64,000 bases of DNA from Rhizobiaceae bacterium (GTDB lineage Bacteria; Pseudomonadota; Alphaproteobacteria; Rhizobiales; Rhizobiaceae): positions 1 to 64,000 of the forward strand of contig JAEPOG010000004.1 in assembly GCA_017643025.1 (NCBI GenBank). Reading direction: 5' to 3'. Shown here in pieces: positions 53,294 through 61,982 of this stretch. The notes under the pieces were generated by a model. It was not told the origin of the DNA. It ran no database searches and saw only the letters and a list, made by a program, of their open reading frames with translations. Every line of letters starts with the position of its first letter. Position 1 is the stretch's first letter. Position numbers and translations under genes: made by a program.

Positions 53294-54781
53294 CTAGTGA
53301 ACGGCCGCGTACATGATGTTTTCCTGCGTCGCAGTTTCAGGCGAGAATTCCTCGACGATGCGCCCACGCTGCGAGACGAGTATGCGGTCCGACAAATTGA
53401 GGATTTCCGGCAGGTACGACGAGATGACCATGACCGCGAGGCCGTCGTCGGCCAGCCGGTTGATCAAGGCGTGGATCTCGGCGATCGCGCCGACATCGAC
53501 GCCGCGCGTCGGCTCGTCGAAGATGATCACGCTCGGCTTCTGCACCAGCGATTTGGCGATCACGACCTTCTGCTGGTTTCCGCCGGACAGCTCGATCACG
53601 CGCGCGTCGGCATCCCCGGAGCGGATGGCGAGCCGATTGCGCCACTCGTCTGCAAGTGTCTGCATCTCTGCCATGCGCAGAACAAATCCGCTATGCGAGC
53701 GCGCCGTCAGCTCGCCCATCTGCAGGTTCTCGGCAATCGACATCGTTTCGAAGAAACCTTCGAGCTTCCGGTCCTCGGTGACGTAGCAGACCCCGTCTAG
53801 AATGGCTGCTCGCGGCACCCTGTAGCGGACCGGGTCGGCCCCGATGCGCACCTCGCCACCGTGGAAGAAGTCGCGCTTGAGGATGCCGGCGACGATCTTG
53901 GCCGTCTCGGTCCGCCCCGAACCGATGAGGCCGAAGACCCCGGTCACCTGCCCCGAATAGACCGTGAAGGAGTTGTTGCGCACCGCCTGCCCCATGGACA
54001 GGTTGCGCACGTCGAGCGCCGGCTTGCCTGGCAGCCTGGCGCGAGAGCGGCTGTAGAGCGCCCCCGTCAGGTCGCGGCCGACCATTTCGCGGATGATGCG
54101 CTCGCGGCTGAAGTTTGCCGCGAGGTCCGTGCTAACATGCTCGCCATCGCGCAGGATTGTGATGCGATCGGAGATCTGCAGCGCTTCCTCGAGCGCGTGG
54201 CTGATGAAGACGATCGACACGCCGCGCGCCGTCAGCCGGCGGATCAGCGCAAAGAAGTGGTGCTTTTCCTCCGGCGTCAGCGAAGCGGTCGGTTCGTCGA
54301 AGATGATGACCCGCGCATTCTGGCGCACGGCGCGCGCGATCTCGACCATCTGCTTCTTGGCCGCGCCGAGCGTCGCCACGGTCGCCCATGGATCGACGTT
54401 GAAGTTCAGCGACTGCAGGAACTGCTGGGCGGCGATGTAGAGGCCGCGCAGCCGGTTGAAGAAACTTTCGTCGCCGAGATAGAGGTTCTGCGCCACCGTC
54501 ATCGACGGCACCAGACTGGTCTCCTGAAAAACCATCACGATGCCGTCGCGCAGCGCTTCGGCCGGATTGGCGTAGGTGACAGCTCGCCCGTCGACCAGCA
54601 ACTCGCCGCCTGTCGGCTGGACGACGCCGGCCATCATCTTGGTCAGCGTCGACTTGCCGGCGCCGTTCTCGCCAAGCAGGGCGTGAATTTCGCCGCGCTC
54701 GAGCGTAAAGCTAACCTGGTTGACCGCCGGCACGCCGCGATATGCCTTGGAAATCGAGCGGGTTTCGATCAGCGCGGTCAT
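53294..54781 (-). CDS. Cassette C: RbsA-type ABC importer ATPase (two nucleotide-binding domains)
   Basis: A 495-residue tandem ATPase. First domain: GENGAGKSTLTKMM Walker A, VIIFDEPTASLTPEE Walker B, but an altered signature LGAAKKQMVE in place of LSxGQ. Second domain: GLIGSGRTETAKI, LSGGNQQKVVIAKSL and VIIFDEPTRGVDVGA. The ATG at 54781 overlaps the stand-alone propeller stop as ATGA. Last gene of cassette C. Confidence 0.92.
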   Translation of the reverse strand: MTALIETRSISKAYRGVPAVNQVSFTLERGEIHALLGENGAGKSTLTKMMAGVVQPTGGELLVDGRAVTYANPAEALRDGIVMVFQETSLVPSMTVAQNLYLGDESFFNRLRGLYIAAQQFLQSLNFNVDPWATVATLGAAKKQMVEIARAVRQNARVIIFDEPTASLTPEEKHHFFALIRRLTARGVSIVFISHALEEALQISDRITILRDGEHVSTDLAANFSRERIIREMVGRDLTGALYSRSRARLPGKPALDVRNLSMGQAVRNNSFTVYSGQVTGVFGLIGSGRTETAKIVAGILKRDFFHGGEVRIGADPVRYRVPRAAILDGVCYVTEDRKLEGFFETMSIAENLQMGELTARSHSGFVLRMAEMQTLADEWRNRLAIRSGDADARVIELSGGNQQKVVIAKSLVQKPSVIIFDEPTRGVDVGAIAEIHALINRLADDGLAVMVISSYLPEILNLSDRILVSQRGRIVEEFSPETATQENIMYAAVH

Positions 54782-55884
54782 CGGGCGGCTCCGTGCTCGT
54801 CGAGCGTGATCGACACGATCGCGTTTCCGCCCTTGCTGGCGAGCAGCAGCCTTCCATCGATCTCCAGGGCGCTGGTGATGCCATGGCGAGTGCCATCGGC
54901 TCGACTGTGGAAACTCGCGCGCGGCATGCCCTTGCAGTCCAGCCCTATCGCGAGGCCATAGGATCGGGTCGGCGCCCATGGCTTGAGCACGCCCAGCTGC
55001 TTCAGCCCGCCGAGCTGCATCGGCTCCAGGAACGATTGTGCGGCCGTCAAGGATGGCGCGATCCAGAGATCGGGCTCCACCTCGGCCATCATCGTGCACC
55101 GGTAGTCGTCTTCGCGCAGCACGAACTCCACGAGCTGGCTTCGCGGCGCGAACACCGATAGCCATGCGCCGCCATCCGAAGCGGGCGAAAGGCGTCCGGG
55201 GTAGCCCGGCAGATCGGAGAGCGAGACCTTCGGCTTCGTGCCGGGGCACACATCGACAAGACGGTTCCGCCAGCTTTCCGAAACGGTCAGCTGGCCGTCG
55301 TGCCCTGCCAGCATTCCAGCGGGCCAGGCCAGGCCATCGGCGATGCAGCTTGGCTCCCCGCTCGCCAGGTCAAGCCGCCAGACAGAACCGCTGGCGTTCT
55401 TCTCCATCAGGTCGTGGCGCCAACGCGATGGTGGATTCTGCTGCGATCCCAGCGCCACCAGGAGCGAGCCCGCTTTGTCGAAAAGCAGCTCCGTGGGGCA
55501 CACAATATCGCGCCCGCCGAGTTCATGGAGAACAGTGCCGTCATGCGGTCCGCCCTTGACGTGGATGGCGCCGCTATCGAGCCCGACCGCTAGCGCGCCA
55601 TCGGCTGCCAGCGCAAGTGCGCTGACCGGATGCTCGAACTTCGCGAACGTCTCGGGAGCCGCATCAGGCCCGGCAGGGCCGAGCCGCATGACACGGTTTC
55701 CGGTCGAGAACAGGAAAAGATCGCCATCGGCGACCAGATTGTCGGGCGCTTCCGTCTCCAGCAGCAACGGCGCTTCCTCGATTAGCTGGTTGGGTCCCAG
55801 CACCCCGTCCATCGGCGGCACGGCCGCGGCATACCTGCCGCTGCCGCGCCATCGCTGAAACATGTCCCGCGCCGCCGCTATCAC
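54778..55884 (-). CDS. Cassette C: stand-alone strictosidine-synthase/SMP-30-like beta-propeller protein
   Basis: A 368-residue protein without export signal. Blade strands include NLVADGDLFLFSTGNRVMRL, SALALAADGALAVGLDSGAI, GMLAGHDGQLTVSESWRNRLV and ITSALEIDGRLLLASKGG. The block SDLPGYPGRLSPASDGGAWLSVFAPRSQLVEFVL is shared with the cassette B protein. N-terminal part PPMDGVLGPNQLIEEA also matches cassette B (PPLDGALRPNQMLDEA). Overlaps its neighbours by 4 bp on each side. Enzymatic role (lactonase/arylesterase) is possible from family only. Confidence 0.82.
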   Translation of the reverse strand: MIAAARDMFQRWRGSGRYAAAVPPMDGVLGPNQLIEEAPLLLETEAPDNLVADGDLFLFSTGNRVMRLGPAGPDAAPETFAKFEHPVSALALAADGALAVGLDSGAIHVKGGPHDGTVLHELGGRDIVCPTELLFDKAGSLLVALGSQQNPPSRWRHDLMEKNASGSVWRLDLASGEPSCIADGLAWPAGMLAGHDGQLTVSESWRNRLVDVCPGTKPKVSLSDLPGYPGRLSPASDGGAWLSVFAPRSQLVEFVLREDDYRCTMMAEVEPDLWIAPSLTAAQSFLEPMQLGGLKQLGVLKPWAPTRSYGLAIGLDCKGMPRASFHSRADGTRHGITSALEIDGRLLLASKGGNAIVSITLDEHGAAR

Positions 55885-58007
55885 TTGCCGCTCCCCCAGT
55901 AGGAACCCTGATTGGTGAAGTCGGGGTCGGCGCCTTCGATGCGGTATCGGCCGACGCGGTTGTTAACGATGCCGCCAAGATAGAGATAGCCGCGATGCTC
56001 GTTGCACGACGTGATCATCGGATGGTTCACGCCACGCCGGTCCCACAGGCAGTCGATCACCTCGCCGCGCTCGTTGAACTTCACGACGCAGCCGACATTC
56101 ATCTGCGGAAACAGCCACTCGTCCTGCGCCAGCTGCTGCACCATCCGGCGGCGGAAGCCGGGCTTGCGCAGTGCCAGATCGAATGTCGGCGTGCGCATGC
56201 CGACCAGCGCCATCCAGTAATTCCCGTCCGAGGCGCGGTTGATGTTGTCGGGATAGCCGGGAAGGTTGCCGATAACCGTTTCGGTGCGGCCCTTCTTCTC
56301 GCCCTCCAGCCAGAACCGCTCGACCGTGCAGCTCCATGTCGATGCGTAGAGGATCGACTTGCCGTCATGCGCAAGGCAGATCCCGTTGGGAAACCGTATC
56401 CCGGACAGGACCGTGCGGGTCGAGCCGTCGCGCGGGTCGTGGCAGATGATGCGGCCGTTGCCCCGCGATTCCAGCGCATCGACCATCCATTCGTGCATGT
56501 CGAAACGAACGGTGGCCTCGCTGAAATAGATGCGCCCGTCCGGCGCGATATCCAGATCGTCCGGCAGGCGCAGGCGCGAATCGTCGATGATCGACAACCA
56601 CGACCTGTTGGTCTCGTCAGTTAGCTTGATGACCTCCCGCGTCTCCCGGGCGATCTTGTAGACGCCCATCCCGGCAACGCAGCAGACGAGGTCACCGGCC
56701 TTGTCGAAGGCCATGCCGAGCGGCATTCCGCCGACATGCGCGTAGACCTCCGACCTCTTGTGGTCCGGACCGAAGTAACGAATGATGTCGCCCTGCCGGT
56801 TGCCGAAATCGAGATGGTCGTCGATGTCGAGGATCGGATCCTCCGCGGCGTCAATCTCGCCCAGCCCGATCAGCTCGACGTCTCGCAGCCGGTCGTTCAA
56901 CGCGTAGGGCGTACCGGAGCCCTCGGTCGCATCGGGACGCGGCGGCAGGCGGAAATAGGCAGGCGACACATAGACCCGCGACAGGAGCTTGAAGCGGTTC
57001 TTCAGCCATTTCACGTCGATGGCCACCGCCACCAGAAGCACGACGCCGAGCGCCAGCGTGTTGGTGCCGCTTCTGAGGCCCATCTGGATCAGGCTGTTGG
57101 AGATGACCAGAACCGTCGCCGCGCCCAGCAGCGCCTTCGTCACAGACCCGCGACCGCCTCCGAGGCTGACCCCGCCGAGAACGGCTGCCGTCAGCGCGGC
57201 CACTTCAAGTCCGACGCCTGTGGTTGCCGTCGCGGCTCCGAGCCGGGAGGCGTAGAACACACCGCCCGCGGCCGCGAGAACGCCGGAGAGAACATAGGTT
57301 CCAGCCACGATGCGCCGCACCGGCAGGCCGGCATTGTAGGCCGAGCGGCGCGAGCCGCCGACGGCGAGGATGCGCCAGCCGGGGCGCAGTCGCGTCAGGA
57401 AGACATGGGCGGCGACGGCAAGCACGGCGGCGACGATGAATGCGACCGGGACGCCGTAGACGTCCTCGTAGCTGAGATATTCCCAGAAGGCGGAGTAACC
57501 CAGTGGCACGACGACCTTGCTGGAATAGCTGAGCACCAGCGTATCGACGATCGCGCGCACCACGATGAGTGTGACAAGCGTGGTCAGGAATGCGCGAAGC
57601 CGCAGGTAGCCAATCAGGAACCCGTTGAGCAGTCCGACCAGCGCCCCGGCGAGCAGCGCGCACCCGATTGCCAGACCGGCCGGCCAGTCGAACCAGTTGA
57701 TCAGCGCCAGCGTGACGAAGTTCGCCAGCGCGAAGGTCGATCCGACCGAGAGGTCGATACCTCCGGCAAGCAACACGACCGTCATCCCCAGAACGACAAG
57801 CGCCAGTTCGCCGAACTCGCGGCCCTCGTCCGTCAGGTTTCCGAACAGGAAGAAATTGGGAATGATCGAGCCGAAAACGCAGATCGCGAGGACCAGCATG
57901 AACACTGGTATGGCGTTGTCGATCCAGTTCTTGGAGAGAATCTCGCCGACGATGTGGTCGGGCACAAGCCGGGTGCGCCAGCGCGCATAGGTCTCCGACG
58001 TCGCCAT
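55881..58007 (-). CDS. Cassette C: ABC permease fused to strictosidine-synthase/APMAP-like beta-propeller
   Basis: A 708-residue fusion. Permease part about residues 30-345 (VVLLAGGIDLSVGSTFALANFVTL; WRILAVGGSRRSAYNAGLPV). Propeller part about 372-708, with LPDDLDIAPDGRIYFSEATVRFDM, IRFPNGICLAHDGKSILYAST, NLPGYPDNINRASDGNYWMAL and CNEHRGYLYLGG. N-terminus MATSETYARWRTRLVPDHIV is close to the cassette B protein. The final block reads SCNEHRG, where A and B have SMREHxG. Propeller predicted cytoplasmic. Confidence 0.9.
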   Translation of the reverse strand: MATSETYARWRTRLVPDHIVGEILSKNWIDNAIPVFMLVLAICVFGSIIPNFFLFGNLTDEGREFGELALVVLGMTVVLLAGGIDLSVGSTFALANFVTLALINWFDWPAGLAIGCALLAGALVGLLNGFLIGYLRLRAFLTTLVTLIVVRAIVDTLVLSYSSKVVVPLGYSAFWEYLSYEDVYGVPVAFIVAAVLAVAAHVFLTRLRPGWRILAVGGSRRSAYNAGLPVRRIVAGTYVLSGVLAAAGGVFYASRLGAATATTGVGLEVAALTAAVLGGVSLGGGRGSVTKALLGAATVLVISNSLIQMGLRSGTNTLALGVVLLVAVAIDVKWLKNRFKLLSRVYVSPAYFRLPPRPDATEGSGTPYALNDRLRDVELIGLGEIDAAEDPILDIDDHLDFGNRQGDIIRYFGPDHKRSEVYAHVGGMPLGMAFDKAGDLVCCVAGMGVYKIARETREVIKLTDETNRSWLSIIDDSRLRLPDDLDIAPDGRIYFSEATVRFDMHEWMVDALESRGNGRIICHDPRDGSTRTVLSGIRFPNGICLAHDGKSILYASTWSCTVERFWLEGEKKGRTETVIGNLPGYPDNINRASDGNYWMALVGMRTPTFDLALRKPGFRRRMVQQLAQDEWLFPQMNVGCVVKFNERGEVIDCLWDRRGVNHPMITSCNEHRGYLYLGGIVNNRVGRYRIEGADPDFTNQGSYWGSGK

Positions 58008-58034
58008 GTATCAATTCCCGCGCAAGAGATGTTG

Positions 58035-58067
58035 GCGGCGCCACCCGACCCCCTCGGGTGGCGCCGC
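58035..58067. terminator. Strong intercistronic hairpin after cassette C binding-protein gene
   Basis: A perfect 14-bp stem (58035-58048 with 58054-58067) around CCCCC lies between the binding-protein stop (58086) and the fusion-permease start (58007). It is the strongest of the three equivalent hairpins. Confidence 0.7.
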
Positions 58068-58085
58068 ACAGCTGCTACCGATCGA

Positions 58086-59114
58086 TCAGGGACCGTTGGC
58101 CTTGATGTCGTCGATCGTCCAGCAGGCCCCATCCATGTTGTCCTTGGTCAGGGCGGTGACCGGGCTATAGAGGCCGAACGGGCTCGATGCCGGTGTGCCG
58201 TCGGTGTCCTGCAGCAGCATCTTCACCACGGCGGCAAGGTCACGGCCCTGCCCCCGTCCGTCATAGCTGAGATAGGCGGTGAAATTGTCGTTGGCGATGT
58301 TATCGCAAGCGGCCGCGAGGCGTCCGCCGCCTGAGGAAACAAGCACGACCTCACCGGTCTTGCCTGCTTCCTTGATCGCCGCCGCGGTGCCGACGTCCTG
58401 GCCGTCCCATACGCCATAGAAGCCGCAAAGGTCGTCATGCTGCTTCAGGATGGTAGTGGCGATCGCATGCGCCTTGGTCGGGTCGAAATCGGCGGACTGG
58501 TTGGCGACGAGTTCGAGGTCGTCCTTGTACCTCTCGAGACCGTCATTGATCGCCTGCATGCCGATGATCATGCCGGGATTGGTCGGCGTACCGCTGATCA
58601 GCGCGATCTTGCCGGACTGGCCGTTGCCCTTGGCGCAGTAATTGTGGAGTAGGTCCATGCCCTGGCTGGCGATGCCGTACCAGTCCGCGCCGACATAGGC
58701 GTCGGTCGTCGTCAGAGATTTCATGTTGATCTCGACGACCCTGATGCCGGAATCGACGGCCTTCTTCAGAAGCCGGACATAGGACTGCGGATCGGCGGGC
58801 TGCACGACGATCATGTCGGGCTTCTCGTCGATCAGCTGCGAAAGGGCCTGCACGCCTGCGGCCGGGTCCCAGTTGGGATCGCGGATCGTCAGTTCGAAGC
58901 CCCACTCCTTTGCCGAGTGCTCCAGCGCGGCCGCCCAGGCCTGGGTCAGGTCGAAGCCCATGGCGATCGGCACATAGGCGACGGTCTTGCCCCTGAGCGA
59001 TTCCGCCGTGGCGCCCCATTGGCCGTCGTCGGGCCGTTCGGCATTTGCGACACCAGCCGCGGCAACCATGCCGAGTGCGGCCGACGCCGTGATGACTAGT
59101 TTTCTCAAGCTCAT
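58086..59114 (-). CDS. Cassette C: periplasmic substrate-binding protein (Peripla_BP_4 type)
   Basis: A 342-residue exported binding protein. Signal peptide MSLRKLVITASAALGMVAAA with cleavage near GVANA; mature part includes GKTVAYVPIAMGFDLTQAWA. The four cysteines shared with cassettes A and B are in HNYCAKGN, DDLCGFYGVW, AACDNIA and GACWTIDD. GGGAGGAACAGC precedes the ATG at 59114. It follows the permease gene by 49 bp. Ligand unknown. Confidence 0.9.
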   Translation of the reverse strand: MSLRKLVITASAALGMVAAAGVANAERPDDGQWGATAESLRGKTVAYVPIAMGFDLTQAWAAALEHSAKEWGFELTIRDPNWDPAAGVQALSQLIDEKPDMIVVQPADPQSYVRLLKKAVDSGIRVVEINMKSLTTTDAYVGADWYGIASQGMDLLHNYCAKGNGQSGKIALISGTPTNPGMIIGMQAINDGLERYKDDLELVANQSADFDPTKAHAIATTILKQHDDLCGFYGVWDGQDVGTAAAIKEAGKTGEVVLVSSGGGRLAAACDNIANDNFTAYLSYDGRGQGRDLAAVVKMLLQDTDGTPASSPFGLYSPVTALTKDNMDGACWTIDDIKANGP

Positions 59115-59163
59115 TGCTGTTCCTCCCATGAATGACGCTTCAGTTCCTTTCCTCGCGGAGACG

Positions 59164-60144
59164 TCAGATGTCCCCCTGCTGCGAGGTCTGTTCGTCGCGC
59201 GGGTTCAGGATCGAATCCGTTACGATGGCGACGAGCAAAATCAGGCTCTTGACGATGTTCTGGACCGTGTAGGGCACGTCCATGATCGTCATGCCGTTGA
59301 GTAGTGTTCCGATCAGCAGGGTGCCGACGACGACATTGCGCACGCCGCCCTTGCCGCCCGATAGGCCGATACCGCCGATCACCGCGACCAGGATCACGTC
59401 GTAGATCAGCGTCGAGGCGGCGACCCGCGTGTTCATGGAATCGACCAGGGTCGCGGTGAAAACGCCGGCGGCGAAGGCGATCAGGGAGGACGCAACATAT
59501 TGCGCCACCATCATCGGCCGCATCGGCACGCCGGTGATGCGCGCGGCGAGCGGGTTGTCGCCCATGCCGAAGATGAACCGGCCTGGCCGGGTGAAGCCGA
59601 GCAAGGCGGCAACCGCCGCTCCGATTGCCGCGAACCAGATGACCGGGCTCGGGATGCCCATGATGGTCGAACCGCCGATCGCCTTGAACCACGCCTCAGT
59701 GCGCGGCACGAAGATGACGTCGCCTTCGATGAGCATAGACTGCCCGAAGCCGTAGACGGCGGTGCCCATGGCCAGCGTCGCAAAGATCGCGGGGATTTCG
59801 AGATAGGCGATCAGGATGCCGTTGAGCAGGCCGACCGTGAGACAGAATGCGAGGCCGCAGAGGATCGCCAGCGGTAGCGGCGTCCCGCCATTGGCGAGGA
59901 AGAGAACCCAGGCAACCGAAATCGCCATGTTGGCGACCATCGACAGATCGATGCCGCGGCCGATGATCGTCAGCGCCATGCCGACGCCGAGCACGCCGAG
60001 GATCGACACGTTCTGCACCAGCGAAACGATGTTGCCGGCGGTGAAGAAACCGTCGAGCAGCAGCGAGAAGGCCACGAACATGGCGGCGGCGATCGTCAGA
60101 ACGATCTTCTCCTGGCTGAATGCTGCCCGGTCGGCACTGCTCAT
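59164..60144 (-). CDS. Cassette C: RbsC-type ABC permease
   Basis: A 326-residue membrane protein with about nine spans and the family blocks LTIIGRGIDLSMVANMAISVAW and FIFGMGDNPLAARITGVPMRPM. Its short C-terminal tail ILNPRDEQTSQQGDI is almost the same as that of the cassette B permease. ATG at 60144 gives the family-like N-terminus MSSADRAAFSQEKIV; an upstream ATG at 60177 is in frame but has no support. It follows the SDR gene after 82 bp. Confidence 0.9.
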   Translation of the reverse strand: MSSADRAAFSQEKIVLTIAAAMFVAFSLLLDGFFTAGNIVSLVQNVSILGVLGVGMALTIIGRGIDLSMVANMAISVAWVLFLANGGTPLPLAILCGLAFCLTVGLLNGILIAYLEIPAIFATLAMGTAVYGFGQSMLIEGDVIFVPRTEAWFKAIGGSTIMGIPSPVIWFAAIGAAVAALLGFTRPGRFIFGMGDNPLAARITGVPMRPMMVAQYVASSLIAFAAGVFTATLVDSMNTRVAASTLIYDVILVAVIGGIGLSGGKGGVRNVVVGTLLIGTLLNGMTIMDVPYTVQNIVKSLILLVAIVTDSILNPRDEQTSQQGDI

Positions 60145-60226
60145 TCCGAGGTCCCCATCCCATCGTCCCCCACGCACCCGTCAGACGGCCTGGACAGCCG
60201 TCGCCCCACCCGGTCGCGTCGGTCCG

Positions 60227-61108
60227 CTACGCCTGGTTTCTCATTCCGCTCGCCAGTTCGCGCTCCCGCTGCAGAAGCCCGGAGGCGGGTACGAGTTCAT
60301 CCGACCGGTCCGAGATCGCGTCCCACGCGCCTGCGACGCGCTGCGCGGCATCGCGCCCGCTCCCTGCATGGAAGCCTTGCGTCAATGTGATGTTGGATCG
60401 CGCGAAGTGGCCCGCCCCGGCGCACAGGATCGCCCGCGTCGGCGCATCGTCACCGACGAGCGCCAGCAGGCCGACGCTCACATATTCCGGCGCGAGCCGC
60501 GCGGTCTCCTCCTCGCTGAGCAGCCCGTCCGTCATCGCGGTGGCCGCCGTCGGCGCAAGGCAGTTGACCTTGATGTTGTACTTCTCGCCCTCGATCGCCA
60601 GCGTCTGCATCAGGCCGACCAGCGCCATTTTCGCGGCGCCGTAATTGGCCTGACCGAAATTGCCGAACAGGCCGGACGACGACGTCGTCATCACGATCCT
60701 GCCGTGTCGCTGTTCGCGCATCTGTTCCCACACTGCCTTGGTGCAGATCACCGATCCCATCAGGTGGACATCGACGACATCCCGGAACTCGGACAGCGTC
60801 ATCTTGGCGAAGCTCCTGTCGCGCAGGATGCCGGCATTGTTGATGAGGATGTCGACGCTGCCCCAGCGCTGCACTGCCTGCTCGACCATCGCGGCAGTCG
60901 AACTTTCGTCGGTTACCGACGCGGCAAAGCCGAAGGCGTCGCCACCGCCGGCGGCAATCTCGCCTGCAACGGCATTGGCCGCTGCAAGGTTGATATCGTT
61001 GACGAGCACCTTGGCGCCCAGCCTGGCAAGCTCCAGAGCGTGCGTCCGGCCAAGCCCGCCGCCGGCCCCGGTTACGACGGCCACTCTCCCCTGCAGTTCT
61101 GTTTTCAA
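60227..61108 (-). CDS. SDR family oxidoreductase (MFE-2-type 3-hydroxyacyl-CoA dehydrogenase-like)
   Basis: A 293-residue short-chain dehydrogenase. Cofactor motif TGAGGGLGRTHALELARLGAKVLVND, NAGILRD, and catalytic Tyr-Lys in ANYGAAKMAL. The pattern RDRSFAKMTLSEFRDVVDVHLMGS resembles the (3R)-hydroxyacyl-CoA dehydrogenase domain of peroxisomal multifunctional enzyme 2. The start is TTG at 61108 after GGTGGAG. The 18-bp motif shared with the liv promoter lies 30 bp upstream. It likely oxidises a hydroxyacyl-CoA derived from the cassette C substrate. Confidence 0.9.
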   Translation of the reverse strand: MKTELQGRVAVVTGAGGGLGRTHALELARLGAKVLVNDINLAAANAVAGEIAAGGGDAFGFAASVTDESSTAAMVEQAVQRWGSVDILINNAGILRDRSFAKMTLSEFRDVVDVHLMGSVICTKAVWEQMREQRHGRIVMTTSSSGLFGNFGQANYGAAKMALVGLMQTLAIEGEKYNIKVNCLAPTAATAMTDGLLSEEETARLAPEYVSVGLLALVGDDAPTRAILCAGAGHFARSNITLTQGFHAGSGRDAAQRVAGAWDAISDRSDELVPASGLLQRERELASGMRNQA

Positions 61109-61137
61109 CGCTCCACCCGCTACTCTTTCAGTTACTC

Positions 61138-61155
61138 ACTCACTAGATAATTAAT
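61138..61155. promoter_or_regulatory. ACTCACTAGATAATTAAT, shared regulatory motif (copy 2)
   Basis: This is the second exact copy of the 18-bp motif at 53221-53238, here 30 bp before the SDR start and 62 bp after the TetR stop. Placement next to a start codon suits a repressor operator controlling the SDR-cassette C genes. Confidence 0.6.
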
Positions 61156-61217
61156 TAGATGCGCGCAAGCGATTGTTCGAAGACCGGGCCACGCGCGACC
61201 CTGCTTTGTGCGGCGTC

Positions 61218-61910
61218 TTATGAAGTGCGGCGTTCTCCGGCGCAGATGGAGAGAAAGCCCGCCGCCATGAACGTCGACATGCGCTCTTTGACGGCCGCAT
61301 AGTCGTCGGATCGGCAGATCCCGCCGGAGAGCTTGTCGACGCGGCCGGTGCGCGCGAGCGTCAGCATCAGGGCGCCGCTGACGAAATGATAACCCCAGAA
61401 AATGTCCTCGTCGGCGCAGCCGGGCAGCGCCCGCTTGAGGAGATCAATCAGCCTCAGCACTACGGGATCGAAGTGTTCGTCCATCATCGCCGCGCCCCAT
61501 TCGGGGGTATTGGCGACCTGGGAAGCGAGTGCGCCATAGTTCTTCCAGCCTTCGCCGCCCTCGATGTAGAGGTCGAGATCGGTATCCAGGAAGGCGCGCA
61601 GCGCGCCCTCGACCGTTGGTTTGCCGGCGCAGGCATTCTCGTACTCGGTCAGCATCCTCATGCGCCGCTCGCTGGTCACCACGGCGCGGCGCGCGAACAC
61701 CTGGTCGAACAGGGCCTTCTTGTCATCGAAATAGTAGTTGATGAGGGTGTGATGGACGCCCACCTCCTTGGCGACGTCCTTCAGGGTCACGCCGTAGAGG
61801 CCGTGCTTTGAGAACAACAGCTCGGCCGCGTCGAGTATCTGCTCGATCATCTCGGCCCGCTGTTCCGCCTTGGTGGATGCCTTGCGGCGTACTGTCTTCT
61901 GTCCGCTCAA
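61218..61910 (-). CDS. TetR family transcriptional regulator
   Basis: A 230-residue regulator. The basic N-terminus QKTVRRKASTKAEQRAEM precedes the helix-turn-helix (LFSKHGLYGVTLKDVAKEVGVHHTLINYYFDDKKALFDQVF, about residues 33-73); the rest is a helical ligand domain. The start is TTG at 61910, with GAGGGG upstream. It lies between the CoA ligase and SDR genes on the same strand. Such TetR proteins commonly sense acyl-CoA esters. Probable target: the 18-bp motif before the SDR gene and before the liv operon. Confidence 0.9.
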   Translation of the reverse strand: MSGQKTVRRKASTKAEQRAEMIEQILDAAELLFSKHGLYGVTLKDVAKEVGVHHTLINYYFDDKKALFDQVFARRAVVTSERRMRMLTEYENACAGKPTVEGALRAFLDTDLDLYIEGGEGWKNYGALASQVANTPEWGAAMMDEHFDPVVLRLIDLLKRALPGCADEDIFWGYHFVSGALMLTLARTGRVDKLSGGICRSDDYAAVKERMSTFMAAGFLSICAGERRTS

Positions 61911-61982
61911 ACCGCGCCCCTCGGATATTTCGTGACTGGTATTGCGCCGCCGAATTCATATCGGCGCACCAAATACCGGCTT

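Noticed and set aside
56736-58334. 532-codon plus-strand open frame opposite the cassette C fusion
   Set aside because: Antisense shadow of the fusion and binding-protein genes; rich in Arg, Asp and Gln without any domain.
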